A stretch of DNA of 64,000 bases, from positions 62,001 through 126,000 of the forward strand of contig RCAB01000132.1 of assembly GCA_003640385.1 (NCBI GenBank). Direction: 5' to 3'. Position 1 is the first letter of the stretch; the number at the start of each line of letters is the position of its first letter. A program made the translations under genes and the position numbers. Source of the stretch: Setaria digitata (lineage: Eukaryota > Nematoda > Chromadorea > Rhabditida > Setariidae). This document shows positions 1 to 13,028 of this stretch, in pieces. Below the pieces are notes generated by a model. It saw only the letters and a list, made by a program, of their open reading frames with translations. It did not search any database and had not been told where the DNA came from.

Positions 1-1182
1 ATTTTGAAAACAATAGGCTAATAGCAGAATATTTACGATTAGATAAGGAAAAGGAAAACGGCGAGAAAATGCTGAATTCTGGAAAACTTTTCAAAAAATA
101 TAGAAACAAATATTTAAAAAAAGATGAATTAATGAAAAAAAAGAACCACTTTTCCTTCGAAGCGTAAGAAGTTGGAGGTACACTCGCTGGTTCAAGTTTT
201 GCGTGAGTTATTTACATATTATTATTATGCAGGGAAAAAAGAAAAAAGAAAAAATTGGTTGTAGTATTTTAGACTATCTTTGATGAAGATAATGTTGAAA
301 AATAGCAATATCGGTGCATTATTTTGTATTAGAAGTAACAAAAAAATTTCAACGAAATAATTTTATTTTTCACTGAAACAGAACATCGTTTGATCTTAAA
401 CTACGCCAAAAATAGTTTCTCGTCCTTTCTGCCTTCTTCCTCATTCCATTTGAAGATGAAAAGTCAATGAAATATCGCAGTTTTTGAAGAAATACATATT
501 AGATATTAATCGTCCATTAATTTTAATGATCGAAATTAATGACAAGCTTATATGTAAATCACTAATTCTGGGATATGTTCGAGAGGAAATATGATAACAC
601 TAAAATGAAAAAGTGCTTACTGTAATATTTTTCTATCTAAACAGGAAATTCTAGCACATAGCGCTAATGTGATGCTTAAACTAGAATTGTAACTTATAAT
701 CTGATGAATAATTTAGGTTATACCACATAATATCTATTTAGTGTTTATTTTGGTTAGCTGATTTATTGCTTAAATTTCTTGAGTTCGTTCAAAATTTATT
801 AAAAATTTTGCGATAATAACCAAAAAATAAATAAATTTTATAGAAAGTATGCTATTGAAGCTCAATTTCAAATTACGTTGCAAGAAATATTTAACGATGG
901 GGGAAGGAAGGACAAGAAAAGTGAAGGAGGAAAAAAGCAACAAAAACCAACAATTATAAAGAAAATAAAGGAATAAAAAAATACAATATACGGAAGATAA
1001 GAAAATTTAGAGTGAAAGGAAATAAGTTAGCTTTCTGGTTTAACCAACCAATGGAAAAAAATATATTAAAAAAATAGAAAAATTCTTGGAATTTAAATTC
1101 TCGAATAGCATTATTAAGAAAGACATAAACTGAAGAGACTCATGCTTGCAAACAGAAGTAATTGTTTTTAGAATTACTTCGT

Positions 1183-1216
<34 letters not shown>

Positions 1217-2703
1217 TGAGAAAACGGAACTAAGCTGTTATATTTCCAGTCATCTATGAAACTTTTTCTAAATTGAGTCTCATCTAACATGGCATGCTGA
1301 AATTCTGCTAAAATTAAATTTTGCTAGCCAATAAATAACAAATCAATTTTGTGCGAGTTTACGATTTTAATTAATATTTTCAGCATTGCGGGAAGCTAGA
1401 AAATGATGCAAACTGCTTCCTTTTGTATTAATTAATAGTCGATTCATGCTATTTTTTCAGCATTTTCATTTCTTTCTCTCTTCCAAATTGAATATTTTTA
1501 GCAATAACAGTACAGTATAATAACAGCAAAAAAAAATTTTTCGAAAATCTAAACTTATATTTTTTAAACCCATGTCATATTAATGATCAATGTCATATAT
1601 GTTTCATTTTTCTTCTTGTATAGTTTTTTTTTTTCTCTGCATGTATTTGGTATGATTCTTTTTTCTAATTCAGTCAGTTCTGTCTTATAGTACTTTTTTA
1701 AAAAATAAATGGGATGTTTTGTAAAAAGAAAGACCAAAAAAAAATATCGTTTGCATATTTTTATTGAAAAAATGCCAACTTCTCCCTTTTTTTCGCATGC
1801 CATTTATGTGCAAATACATTAAGAAAGCGAATGATTTTAGAACCAAGTTTTTTCTTACTAAATAATCTAAGTTCTAGAAAACGTTTGAATCTAAGTTGCG
1901 ATAAATTTTAAATAACAAGTTCATCTGTTGGAAAGTAAAACTCGAATTTCTTACAATTTAAATGTTTGAGTAAAAAGAGAAGCATTGAATTATAGTATCA
2001 CTTAATTTCTTGTTTCTAATCATTATCAGATGATGGTTTTGTTATCAGAATAACAAATAATGTCTTTTAATATTCTTTTTGTTCGTTCCCAAACTAAATC
2101 TAAAAATAAAAAATCTTTTCCAGAAAGGCAATATCTCTTTTGGAGATGACCATTGAATTTCATGATTGTAAAATTCAGAGATTTCTGTAGTGGGAGTTAA
2201 ATGTTTACTAAATTTTATTTCACTAAAATATTTAGATTTGATTAATTGCAACTGGATATTTCTTGAAGGGAATAAAAAACAGCTAGACCGATGAAGAGAT
2301 TGAATAAAAAAGTCGAAGTTAATACCGATTAATTAATGAGTATTAACTTACCTAGAATTTTCATAACTGTCTAGCTAATCCACTCATCTGATGTCATTAA
2401 TTACTATTATTTTATTCAAAGAAAAATTCTTGCAATTGACTTAAATTGTTGGTTGAAAAAAGCTATTGATTATCTTTTTTTACACTTGGGAAATTTGACT
2501 GACAATTTGCCCCAAAAATTTGCTAAGAAAATCGTGTAAGGGATATTTACAAAGTTAAATTTTGGTAGTTTTCCTCTAACCTCGTTTTTTAACTTCAGAT
2601 GTTTAAGACTGAAATCATTTGCAAGCCATGAAGTTTGAAAATTACTCTGGAACATCTGGTGAAGTTATACGGACGAAATATTCAGTCGTAAAATTTTTCA
2701 ACA

Positions 2704-2749
2704 TCTCTCGTCTCTCTCGCCCTCTCTCTCTCCCCCTCTCCTCTCTCTG
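2704..2749. repeat. CT-rich low-complexity tract
   Basis: Nearly pure pyrimidine run of CT dinucleotides with C-runs. Confidence 0.85.
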
Positions 2750-3357
2750 TCATCAGTATGCTTCCTGAGAATTCATTCCTGATTGCCACATGTTAAATTT
2801 TATGATTTTCGAGAAAAATGAGCAAAATTACTTCAATTATTTTATCATATGCAATTCTTGAAAATTTTGAGAAAAGAAAAATGAACTCTACCAGGCTTCA
2901 CACTTCTGACTATTTTTTAGGTTAATTAATTAAAAAGTTTACATATTTCACTAGATCCGACGAAATAATTAATTTATTGGCCTGCAACGTGAACTGTTTC
3001 GAATCCTGACATCATCAACATGAGCAGATGGACCATTAGAAATATAAAAAAAATCCTCTAGAATCTCTATTGAAAATATACTTTTTTTAAAAATCAACAC
3101 AGGAAATATCTCATTGAGCATAATGCATAAACACCAAGTAAGCAGTTCAAATGGAAATAATTCAAATGCAACAAACCCAATGTTTTATCTTTCCAACTTT
3201 ATTAAATTTAGAAAGCGGAATTTATTTAAACAAAATTATCAGTCAAATCTTGCACATTCCCAACTTCAAAAAGGAGTACACAATGTGACTCTCACGTATT
3301 TTAATTGAATTTTGCGTCAAAAGCGATTGTTGTGAAGCTGAATGTATTATAATTGTG

Positions 3358-3433
3358 ATGGCGCGGAAGGTAATTCGACAATGGCGGTATCAAGCGTATA
3401 AGTTAAAGCAAGAGCAGAGTAAAAAGACGGATG
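3358..3433 (+). CDS. Possible first exon of a basic small protein
   Basis: ATG GCG CGG begins MARKVIRQWRYQAYKLKQEQ and reaches the good donor GATG|GTAAGC at 3433; unspliced, it continues to a stop after 39 codons. No acceptor precedes the ATG and no downstream exon was confirmed. Confidence 0.15.
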
Positions 3434-4537
3434 GTAAGCTAAAAAAAAAGTTTGTTAAAGGAACAAGAAAAAAATAGAATTAGTAGAAAAATATACAAAT
3501 TTGCAGAAGGGAAAAAGATTACAAAAATCCCATTTTTTGCGATCTAACAGTTTCAATTTGTTTCTAATATATTGTTTCATTTTTCTTGAATGTTTTTTTA
3601 GATACCTTACTTTTTTTTTAATTCCTTTCAATATATTATATGGCCTCGTTCTCATGTTTTGGTTGATAATTTTTCATGTGTTTTCCTGCAAATGGTTTCT
3701 GATAATTTGCAAACATTTTATTTTCTTGCCTAATTATTAAAGCACATTTTATTTTCTTGCCTAATCAAATTATTTATTTTTCCTTTTATTGTTATTATTA
3801 TTGTTGTTGTTATCATTGTTATTCTTATTAATTTACAAAATAAGCAAAATGCTTGATATTTAGATTACGTTATACATAATTTATTTTCATATGAAACATA
3901 TTACTTATATTTTTTGAAATCCCACCTAAAAAATATATGGATTATTGTTCCAGAAAGTATTTGCTGTACAAATAAGTACACTCGTAATTTCTAAATGATA
4001 TTAAAATCCAATAATTTATCAAATTTAAAATCTATCGAATTGGCAGCTGCCTGATAATACTCAGTCCTGTTCGGTTTTGAATGATAAGCCATCCACAAGC
4101 AAAACGAAATCGGCTAATGTCTTCCTAAACGACGCTTAATAGAATGAACTTTTTAACTGACAAGCAAAAAGGAGCAAACAAGGAATTCTTGAATGGAAGA
4201 TTGATGTATTAAAAGTTTCATTAAAATAAACAAACAATCACATGATATTCTGATGAAACTTTTTAAAAATTTATTCACAAAACGTTTTTTGAAAAAAAAA
4301 CCTCGCAATTTGAGAATATATTTTCGGAAGAAAAAATAATTTACCATAGTAGTTAAATTTAAAAAAAAAAAAACACTAGACAAGAGTAAAATATTTCCGA
4401 CTCGCTAATTTTTTCTCATTAGCATGACAACTGTTTTGATTTTAAACTGCTGAAATTTTTAAAATAACATTTAATATAGTGAAAAGAAAAGGAACAACTG
4501 AATTAGAATGGTTTTTGAGGCCTTATTACTTGTTTAG

Positions 4538-4573
4538 GTTTAGGATAATAAAAATGTTTAGGATAATAAAAAT
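4538..4573. repeat. 18-bp tandem duplication
   Basis: Two adjacent exact copies of GTTTAGGATAATAAAAAT. Confidence 0.8.
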
Positions 4574-5834
4574 GCCATAATGGATAGCCAAATGCTGACA
4601 AATAGCTGAAAGAATTAGTCTCTAGCAGTACTAAAACAATCACTGCATTAGTAATGAGCTAAATTTATCGACCAGAAGTATCTTTCAGATAAAAATTAGA
4701 AGTACAGGGCCATTGTTATCTGTACATCTCTTCGGTTATATTTAACTTAGATAAAATTATGCACAGATTACTAATTTATATAAAAAACATAAGCTAATAA
4801 TTTTGGATTCATAAATTTAAATGAAGCATTGCATTAATTTGTGTCTTAAAACATATTACTATTACTTTGCAAAAAGAGAGAAAGAACAATTTTGGAGCTG
4901 AAAAAAAAATTGGAATGTTTTAAAGTTCAATTTTTGATTCGGAAAATTCTTCTCTTAGTCTAAATTACTTGTGTTGTTAGTGGAATTTTTTATAATATAA
5001 ATTCTACAAGGCAGAAGCAGCACTATATTTAATATTAATTTCTAAACCGAATAAGTATAATTTCGGCCTTACTTGTTAATAATTAACACTTCAGATAGAC
5101 ATTAATTATTGTTTGTTTCTTAAATTATTTTTGTATTAGCTATAAAAGCATCTACTTTCTTTTATTGCCTTTCTTTCTCTGCTTGGAATATTTATCAGTA
5201 GACGATGAAATTTCTCCAAATATATTATGAAAAATTACGATTTTCAGATAAAAAACTTATTTCAGTTACATTTCAAATTTCACGCCATAATCTTGCAACT
5301 TGAACACTGTTTTAACCTTCCTTATTAAACTTTTTTAATAATGTAAATTTTACGAGACAGTTATTCGTCTAGTATGGATCAATTCTACTTTGTTGAAGCC
5401 TGTTTCTGTTCAAATTTATGCTCAAAACAAATTGAATATTTCTGGATTGAAAAAAAAAAGAGTCATTCGGATATTTTGAAAGTTAAGAAAGTTCTGATCT
5501 TACTAAATTTTATAACTTTCCCTTTTTTGTTTCAAATTTGTAAGTGACCAAGTTATGATTTCATTAAATTTGCAACTTATTGCTTTTTTTATATTCCAGA
5601 TTCATCAAAGACTTACAAAATTTTAACAAAACAAAATATGACGCACAGAAGAGTTCGTTCAACAAACGAACATTTTACCCAAACAAAATCCAAAAAATGA
5701 ACTCAAAGTTATAGAACACTATGAAAGATAACATTCATTTATAATAATAGTCCAGGTTGAAAATGTCTGAAGGGCTAAATTTATATAAATAAAAGAAGTG
5801 ACTTCAGTGTTTTAATGTAGCTTAACGACAGGAT

Positions 5835-7002
5835 TCAATCGTCATTGTCAATAAAACGATTCAGTAAACTGTGGCATTGTGTGATTAACCAAAGTAACAA
5901 AGATATGGAAACAAATATACCTTGTCAAATCAGCTGTCATCTGTTGGATTAAAAAAAACTGAATCAAAACCCAATAATTCAATTTCTGCAAAAAAATTTC
6001 ATTAACAGAAGTTGTTTTTAGTGCTTAAGCAATATTTGAATAAGAAGTGGTTGAAGAGAATATTCTGTCACCTAGCAGTTAGGATAAAAGTACATTTTGA
6101 TAGTAATAGAAGTAAATAAATGGCAACAATTAATGTTGATAAAAAGAGTAAATTGAACTATTTATTACTCTGCTTCTAATTAAACTAGTCGTTGCATTTC
6201 AAATCACTTCTTTTTCCTCGAAAAGACTAAAATTTCGTTGTGATAACGTGCAGACATACGTTTTGTCACAAGGGGTTATCACCTTCGTCACATCATATGT
6301 AGTAAACATTCGAGATAAACTATATGCATTCATGTTTTCACAAAAATTATCATTGGAATTTATCATATAAAAGCAAAATTTAAGTTTAGTCTAAGTATGG
6401 TGCAAAATTTGACAAAATACGAGGGCAGACTAAAAATTTTGATTATGCAATAACATTTTAATCATTCCATTTGATAATATTGGATACGTACAGTAATTTC
6501 TCTTTAATTTTTTAAATTAAAAAAAGCCATTTATTTTCTAGATTTAATAATTATTACGATGAAAATAAGAGCAGAAAAGAAATATGAGAAGAAAATGAAA
6601 ATCAATCTTAAACCAGCAGGCGTTTCCAGAAAATTGCTATTAATTATAAAAGTAATCCAAAGTACACATCAAAACAGCTTTCAAATACATTCTCTACTAT
6701 ATTTAATTATATTATTCCTAGAATTTTTAATGAGAGAAAGTCTTCATTCACATTTAAAGAGAATATTAGTTATGAAATAAGTTATGAAAAGGTTTATAAG
6801 AAATGATTTTAAAAAAAGATCGATAAAGATTAATCAGTGCAAGAATCAAAAAATTAATCAAAGAAAAAAGTCTTTCATGATTATTACTTTTTTTTAAATC
6901 CAATTTCTTATTAATTTTTTGCCCTTTTTTGTTGAAACAAGGACTAACTTCTGTTTGCTTAATTATAGCAAAACTGATGCATTGAAGAGTTACCGAAGCC
7001 AT
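5835..7002 (-). CDS. Candidate spliced small gene, unknown
   Basis: Four exons fit in phase: 7002-6949, 6390-6283, 5985-5921 and 5868-5835, for 86 residues starting MASVTLQCISFAIIKQTE and ending SLLNRFIDNDD. A good acceptor (TTAATTTTAACAG) lies 18 bases before the ATG, which suits spliced-leader addition, and the third exon has both a strong acceptor (TTTTTTTGCAG) and a strong donor (AAG|GTATAT). Composition is AT-driven and no family is recognised, so this may be a chance chain. Confidence 0.22.
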
Positions 7003-7630
7003 TTTTCATGCTTACAAAACTGTTAAAATTAAGGAGTGATCAACATAAAATGAAAAGAAAGACTTTGAGGAAAGCTTTGCTAGGAGGCTGATGCACTTTG
7101 TTTTAAATAATTTATAAAACTTTAGAGTCTTTATCTATAGTGATATCATTTTCAAATATTTATGAGTGTGAATAATGTGATATGATATGTGATAAGTCAC
7201 AAATTTTCACTAATATTTTCAAATGACATCATATATTTTCTTTTCTTTCTCTTCTTACTTTTTCTTTTTTCCAGAATCCTTTAATGCTGTTTAACCGCTT
7301 AACTTACAATAAGTAAAAGTGATTAGTAAGAGGCACAACCTGAAATTATAATTTGCTATGGGTTTTGAGTTTTGAAAGGTTTTTTTTTATTATGCTTTAT
7401 TTATCTTAACTCATTTATCAACTGATCAATGGTTGATACAGCTATTGAAACATTGAAAATTTCATTTATTTTCTAATAATTCAAAATTCCCGCTGTTATT
7501 GTGGAAGTTTCTCAACAGCAACAGTTTAATAGTACAACTAAAGTAAAAAGTTGACTTTTAGCTTGAAAGCAAACTATTCAGTAATTTTATTTGTCATTCC
7601 ATTTAGAATTAATTTTGGGCAGATGAAAAA

Positions 7631-9411
7631 ATGCGTGGCGGTTTTTTCGACATACTCTACGCGTTACACCGACGGAGTAACCGCCTTGGCTCCACATTCG
7701 GTTTTTTTTTTTTTTTTTTTTTTGAAGTTTTTTTGTTTTCTTTTTCTGTTTTTTTTTTTTAATCTGTTTAATTTAAACTAAATCTACATGATCCTTTGAA
7801 GCCTTTTTCCTCAATTTTTGATATTTTTACCTTTTTTTTTCGAACTTTTTTCCATTTTTTTTGCGAATGTGGCCAGGTCGATAGACTCTGGCGTCACCAC
7901 GGTGAAAACCTCTGAGGAAGTAGTATATCGCGAACCAGCCACACACCACGTTGTGGGAACGTTTTTGATGCGAATATATTGGTCAGGGTGATATTTGTTA
8001 TCAACACTCAGTAAGTTAGGAAATGATACCCTTTTTGATTAAGAGACTTAGACAATAGAATAGGACTAGACGGACAAAGAAATTCATTACTTGTTCTTTC
8101 AATACCATTAGATTGCTTTTTTCTTTAATTTTAGTAAAAAAAGCGATTAAAAATTTCACGAAATTTTAAATTACTGGCCGAAATTATCGCAAGTGTTTAG
8201 TTTGTTCAGTGCTGACCCTGTCTTCAAGAAGCCGAGTGGACACATTTTTTGCATCGCCCAATCCTCTTTCGTTTTTATGATCTATTAGCCTTAAAATGAG
8301 AAGTTCCAGTCTGCTAACTGTTGGTACCACTTATTATCACAATTATTATAATCTTATTTGTTAAGGTACTCAGCACGGGCGGTCCGTGGGTGTATTCTTT
8401 CACGAAGTCAAATCATTACCGTTCTTGTGTTGAATATCATTATCTCGGTAATCAATGGAAAGTGGAAGAGCAAAGGCTGATGATTCCTGAATTACAACGG
8501 GTGAAAATATGGCACATGATGTTGTAGAAATAGTAACGCAGGGGACACCAAACGATACTGTAAATTGACTCGTTTAATTATTTTAAGTTTTCACAGAAAT
8601 TTTAGCGAAAAGGAATAATTCCCAAGAAAATTCGTTAGCAGGGGTTTTTAATTTCATCGAAGCATAAACGGAGTTGAGAAATGAAAATAAAAATATAAAA
8701 TATAGAAATATAAAAGTATTTAAGAAAAATTCGAAAAATAAAGAGTGTAAAATTTGGAAGAAAAACGATTAAAATCTCAAAAAAAATATAAGTAAAATGA
8801 AAAAAACAAATAGATTTATATAGTAAAAAGATATAAATGGTGACTGGCTGATCGAAATTATTAGTAATTGCAGAGAGTAGTGCTAAGCTTAATAGATAAA
8901 CACTTGAGCTTTTCTAAGTGGGAAAGGTAGCAAAGATGAAAATTTGACTTTTTTTGATTGGAAAAGGTTGCAGAAATAAAAGCTTTGTCTTTTATTAAAA
9001 TGGGAAAAACAACGAAACGAAGAAAACTTGAATTCGAAAGGATGGCAATACTACAAACAATCACTGGTTATTGTTGTGAAAAGTTATCTGTTATCATATC
9101 ACACATAACTTATCCTTTACCATCAACTGTTGCTACTGTATCGTTATATTTTGCTTCTTAACCTGGTTTCAACTTCCCCTTAATTATGTTTTGACTCTTA
9201 ACATCATTTTCAAGCAGATCTCAAGACTCAACAATTTAGTGATTGAAAATGAGATCGAACTAATTGGCACTTTACATTCATACGAATACAATGTCAAGAA
9301 ACAACTAAAATACTCTGGATTTTATATTTTATGATTTTCTTCCTTTTTTTAGTACAAAATTGTTCAAATTTGTTTATCGGAGAATGGAAATGCGTCTACA
9401 CGGAAAAATAA
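7631..9411 (+). CDS. Candidate spliced gene, unknown product (6 exons)
   Basis: Exons 7631-7700, 7885-7987, 8201-8270, 8366-8500, 8967-9066 and 9353-9411 join without a frame conflict into 178 residues, beginning MRGGFFDILYALHRRSNRLG and ending SNLFIGEWKCVYTEK. The middle includes a hydrophobic segment (VVGTFLMRIYWSGLF), the run HYRSCVEYHYLGNQW and a basic patch (KMGKTTKRRKLEFER). The parts are clearly less AT-rich than their surroundings. An acceptor (TTTTGGGCAG ending at 7622) lies 8 bases before the ATG, as for trans-splicing. Weak points are two GTTTTT donors and one poor acceptor (CGATAG). I do not recognise the protein; other joins are possible. Confidence 0.35.
7702..7723. repeat. Poly-T tract (22 T)
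   Basis: Homopolymer directly after the proposed donor at 7700, within an intron of the candidate gene at 7.6-9.4 kb. Confidence 0.9.
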
Positions 9412-12400
9412 AATCGATCTGAGGGAAGAAAAAAGAACAGAAAACTGCGGGCAGACAGGTCGAAGGAGATCTGGGAGTGCAAGTGGATACGGGAGAATGC
9501 GGGGGAGCAGGAAAAGCGAGAAACAAACAGGTAGAAAGATGATGGAATGATCGATACATTCATACTATTTATTTCAGGGTCATCTTTGTAAGGAAAAAAG
9601 AAATTCCTTAGAAAGGAACTTCTCATGTCAAAGTGTACCCCGTATCCGGTTCCCCCGCTTCCTCCCGTTCTTTTCTCTCATTTCTTTCATCAACTAAACC
9701 CTCTAATTCTTTTTTTTTTTTTTTTCATTTCACGGTTCCTAAACAGTTTATCGTACTCAGAAAACAAATTTGCAAAGTTCTAAATTAAGAGAGATGTAAA
9801 GTCGAAGTTCATTGCTACCCAATTTTAACGTCTGACACGACGTCTGTTTCAGGTATTTAACTGCTGCAGTGAATCTTGGTTGGCAGTTATTAAAAGTTTA
9901 GGAAAAGATTAACAGCACATTGCTCTGCATCAATGGACAAACGGACTAATATTATTTTCTGAAATCTGAAATTTCGGTGTTATCCATGAAGAGATCTTTT
10001 CAAAATTTCTTTGAGAAATTTCGAGATTAGTCAATGAATATGTTGAGTATTTGATATTCCATGTTTTTATAGTGATGCCAGAAATTATTGGTTTTTAATT
10101 TTCTTGAAAGATTTTGCTCTATGTCTTTCAACTTCAAATTAATTGTAAACATACGTAATGTTTCCAATTGGGTTACTTACATGACGCTTTCTAATCATCA
10201 TTTGAATGCTTTATATTTAAGAGATGATGATGTTAACTGTGTTTAAATGACATTGTTATCAGTTTTTCTAAAGTTTATTAGATTGTATAAATAGATTGGA
10301 ATATGACACTTTTGTCATAAGATTAATTACCACATTCAATGCGCAACATAGTAATTCATTTTTATTTATCACTGAAAAGTTTGTTTTTAAAAGTTCAGTG
10401 AAGCTTTGTTTGCTTTTCAAAATTTGTAAAAATTCAAAATAAATGCGAAAAATCAAATACGGAATCCGTTGAAAATCCGTTGAAAGTGAAAACCTCTTTG
10501 TTACGAATTCGCAAGGAATCTATTTCTGATTTTAATGATTTTCCTTCCACTGGAAAAAAATTAAAGAGAAAAATATAACTAAAAAACAGGAAAAGAAACT
10601 TGGCTATTTAAAATTAATTATCATAAAAAAAAAATTGAATTTGCTTATAAAAATTATTGAGTTAGTCGGAATTAATATTAATATGAGTGACGATCGCGTC
10701 ATGAAATGGGGTTCTTACTTATTTCAATATATTAAATTGAAGATTTAGTAGTTCAAGATAATGCAGTATAAAAAGATAAGGGAGTTTGGGGAGATTTACG
10801 AACGCTACACATATTGAAATATTGTATATTAATTGGTTTTCTTCTTAAAAATACCACCTTCAACGAAATAAAATAAGCAAATTAGTCCTAATTTATCGGA
10901 AATTTGATTATTCCATTAAAATGACTAAGATTGGATTTTCTGCTTTTTTTGCATTTTACAATTGAGAGGGAAAATGTCGCGTAAAATTCGTGGAATATAT
11001 TAGATTTTATCTATCATATCATCATTTTGGATGAAATCCAATCTATTCTTGCCACAAAAAAAAATCGGCAGTAATGAAAACGATTCATTGTGACTCATTA
11101 TAACAAGTAAATGCCACGTCATGATAAGTGCTATAAAAATTCTGGAAAGTTTCTTCATAACTTTCAGGATGCTATCACTGTCAGGACTGGGTCGGTTTGA
11201 AATTTAGTGAGACCATATTATTTTTATTTTGCTATTCATCGTTGATAACAATTTTCTTCTCTGCAACTATTTTGAAATTCTTTGAAATCTTTGAAATTTC
11301 AACTGTGCTGTACGTTACACTATAGTTTGTGTGACAGTAATTGCTCTTTATTTTCGTCTATAATTTAATTGCAAATTTCACTTTGTATGCAATCTAATGC
11401 AATCAGGCTAGATCTCCGTAATACCATGGTTAACAATTTTTATAGAGATCTCGTTGATTTTCTTTCTTAACCAGTAAAGACCGAAATCACCTGCAATTAT
11501 TTTAGATTAAGATTTTTAAGCTATTGATTACTAAAAATTAAGATTTCTAACTAAGCTTAATTGATTAATTACTTTTCGCAGAATTATTTAAAACACTTGA
11601 CACTTTTTCAAAAAGTTTTCGAAACATAATGAAATCATCAATAACAGATTTATATCACTTTTATGCTAATTAATAGTTCGAATGATATCTTCTACATAAT
11701 TATTATAGAAATTTCATCTTATCAGACGCGTTGTGCTTTTTGGGCATTACCATTTGAATTATTTCTAAAAAATTATTAATCAATTTTTCTTCTGTCTTTT
11801 ATTTTACTTTATTGCCGGTTCGCCTCTTTCTTTTCATAACTATCTGAATGATACCATTCGAAAATCACCAACTTATTTTCTATCTCACAGTTTATCACAT
11901 CACTCTACTTACCTATTTTCCATCATTTTTCATTCGTCACATTATTTTTTTCTTCTCTATCCCTTTTTTTGAGTATTTTTTCATCGCAAGCACTTGTCGA
12001 AAGTTTTTGCTAGTTTCTGAGACTACTGAAATATAAGCAGGCATGATATACGTTATGATAGCAACAATTCTTCCTTTGAACAAAATCTATGTTAATTAAT
12101 CTTAACAATTAATGCAGTATTTCGATCTCAAGGAAAGATTTACTTCTTTCTTTCGTTCTAATTTTCATATCGTTTTTAAATCTCATTATTTTCATTTTTA
12201 AGCTTGGAAACATTAAAATATCAAAATCATAACGAACTCATTAACATATTGGCAAGTATTACAGTGCAGATACTTCCTTCCTTGCAACCTACAGTCAACA
12301 TATTTCCTTTAATTGGTTTCAGTTTTTCTTTTTCGATTTGATTGATGCAAAAGTAATTTAATTTTTTCTATTATTTTTAATTCGTCTAATTTTCCCGACT

Positions 12401-13028
12401 CACTTTTCTTTTCATTAGAATTTATTAATTATAGCGATTTGAATTCATGAAAAAGAATGCAGTTACTTTTTCAACAACTTGTTAATATGTGCTCAGATAC
12501 TGTCACTTTTCTCAGTGCTACTTTTCTCTTTTTTTTTAAATACCAACCTTCTGTTATTAATTTTATTTCTGCACTTCTCAAACAAGAACAAGTCAAACAT
12601 TGTAATATTTTGGTTTGCCATAACAAAGAATGACCGGAAAACTTTGTTCATTTTTGTACCACAATTATTTCAACAATTGCTGCTATAATGAACTAATCCA
12701 TTAATTTGGGAATTAATTCAATTAATCCATTAAGTGTCACAATTATTCCATCAATTCATTTCTTTAGTGGAATTAACACTTCGTTTAAACTTTCCGCGAA
12801 GATTTGTTTTTATTCTTTTATTGTTTTAATGCAATAAGTTACCTGAAATACTTGGGACAACAAACAAACAAATTTTCTTTTTTTCTCTTTTCTTTTTCTT
12901 TTTTATTGGTAAGACTTAATTATTTCATAAATGAATTCTCGTTGAAAGACTAATATTATTTTGAGCCAAAATGTTGAAACTATTTTGATTATGTGTCGGA
13001 AAACCACAATGTACTTCAAATGTTATCG
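9412..13028. other. Mostly empty region with a few isolated exon-like pieces
   Basis: A small exon-like piece at 9854-9902 (acceptor CTGTTTCAG, then YLTAAVNLGWQLLKV and stop) and a C-rich patch at 9625-9690 are the only notable bits. Neither could be joined to a gene with confidence. Confidence 0.45.

Larger units (their letters stand above)
1..5800. other. AT-rich region without a supported gene
   Basis: It holds homopolymers (27 A at 1187-1213), the CT tract, a 22-bp imperfect duplication near 3714-3763 and short unsupported frames. Apart from the weak candidate at 3358 I see no splice-bounded coding sequence. Confidence 0.6.

Noticed and set aside
7860..7990. tRNA or small RNA in the GC-rich patch
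   Set aside because: No cloverleaf arms, no TTCRANNC B box, no snRNA signature seen; better explained as an exon.
9353..9530. Basic frame RKNKIDLREEKRTENCGQTG with acceptor and donor
   Set aside because: Another frame from the same acceptor ends the 7.6-9.4 kb candidate in phase; the basic frame reflects purine-rich sequence.
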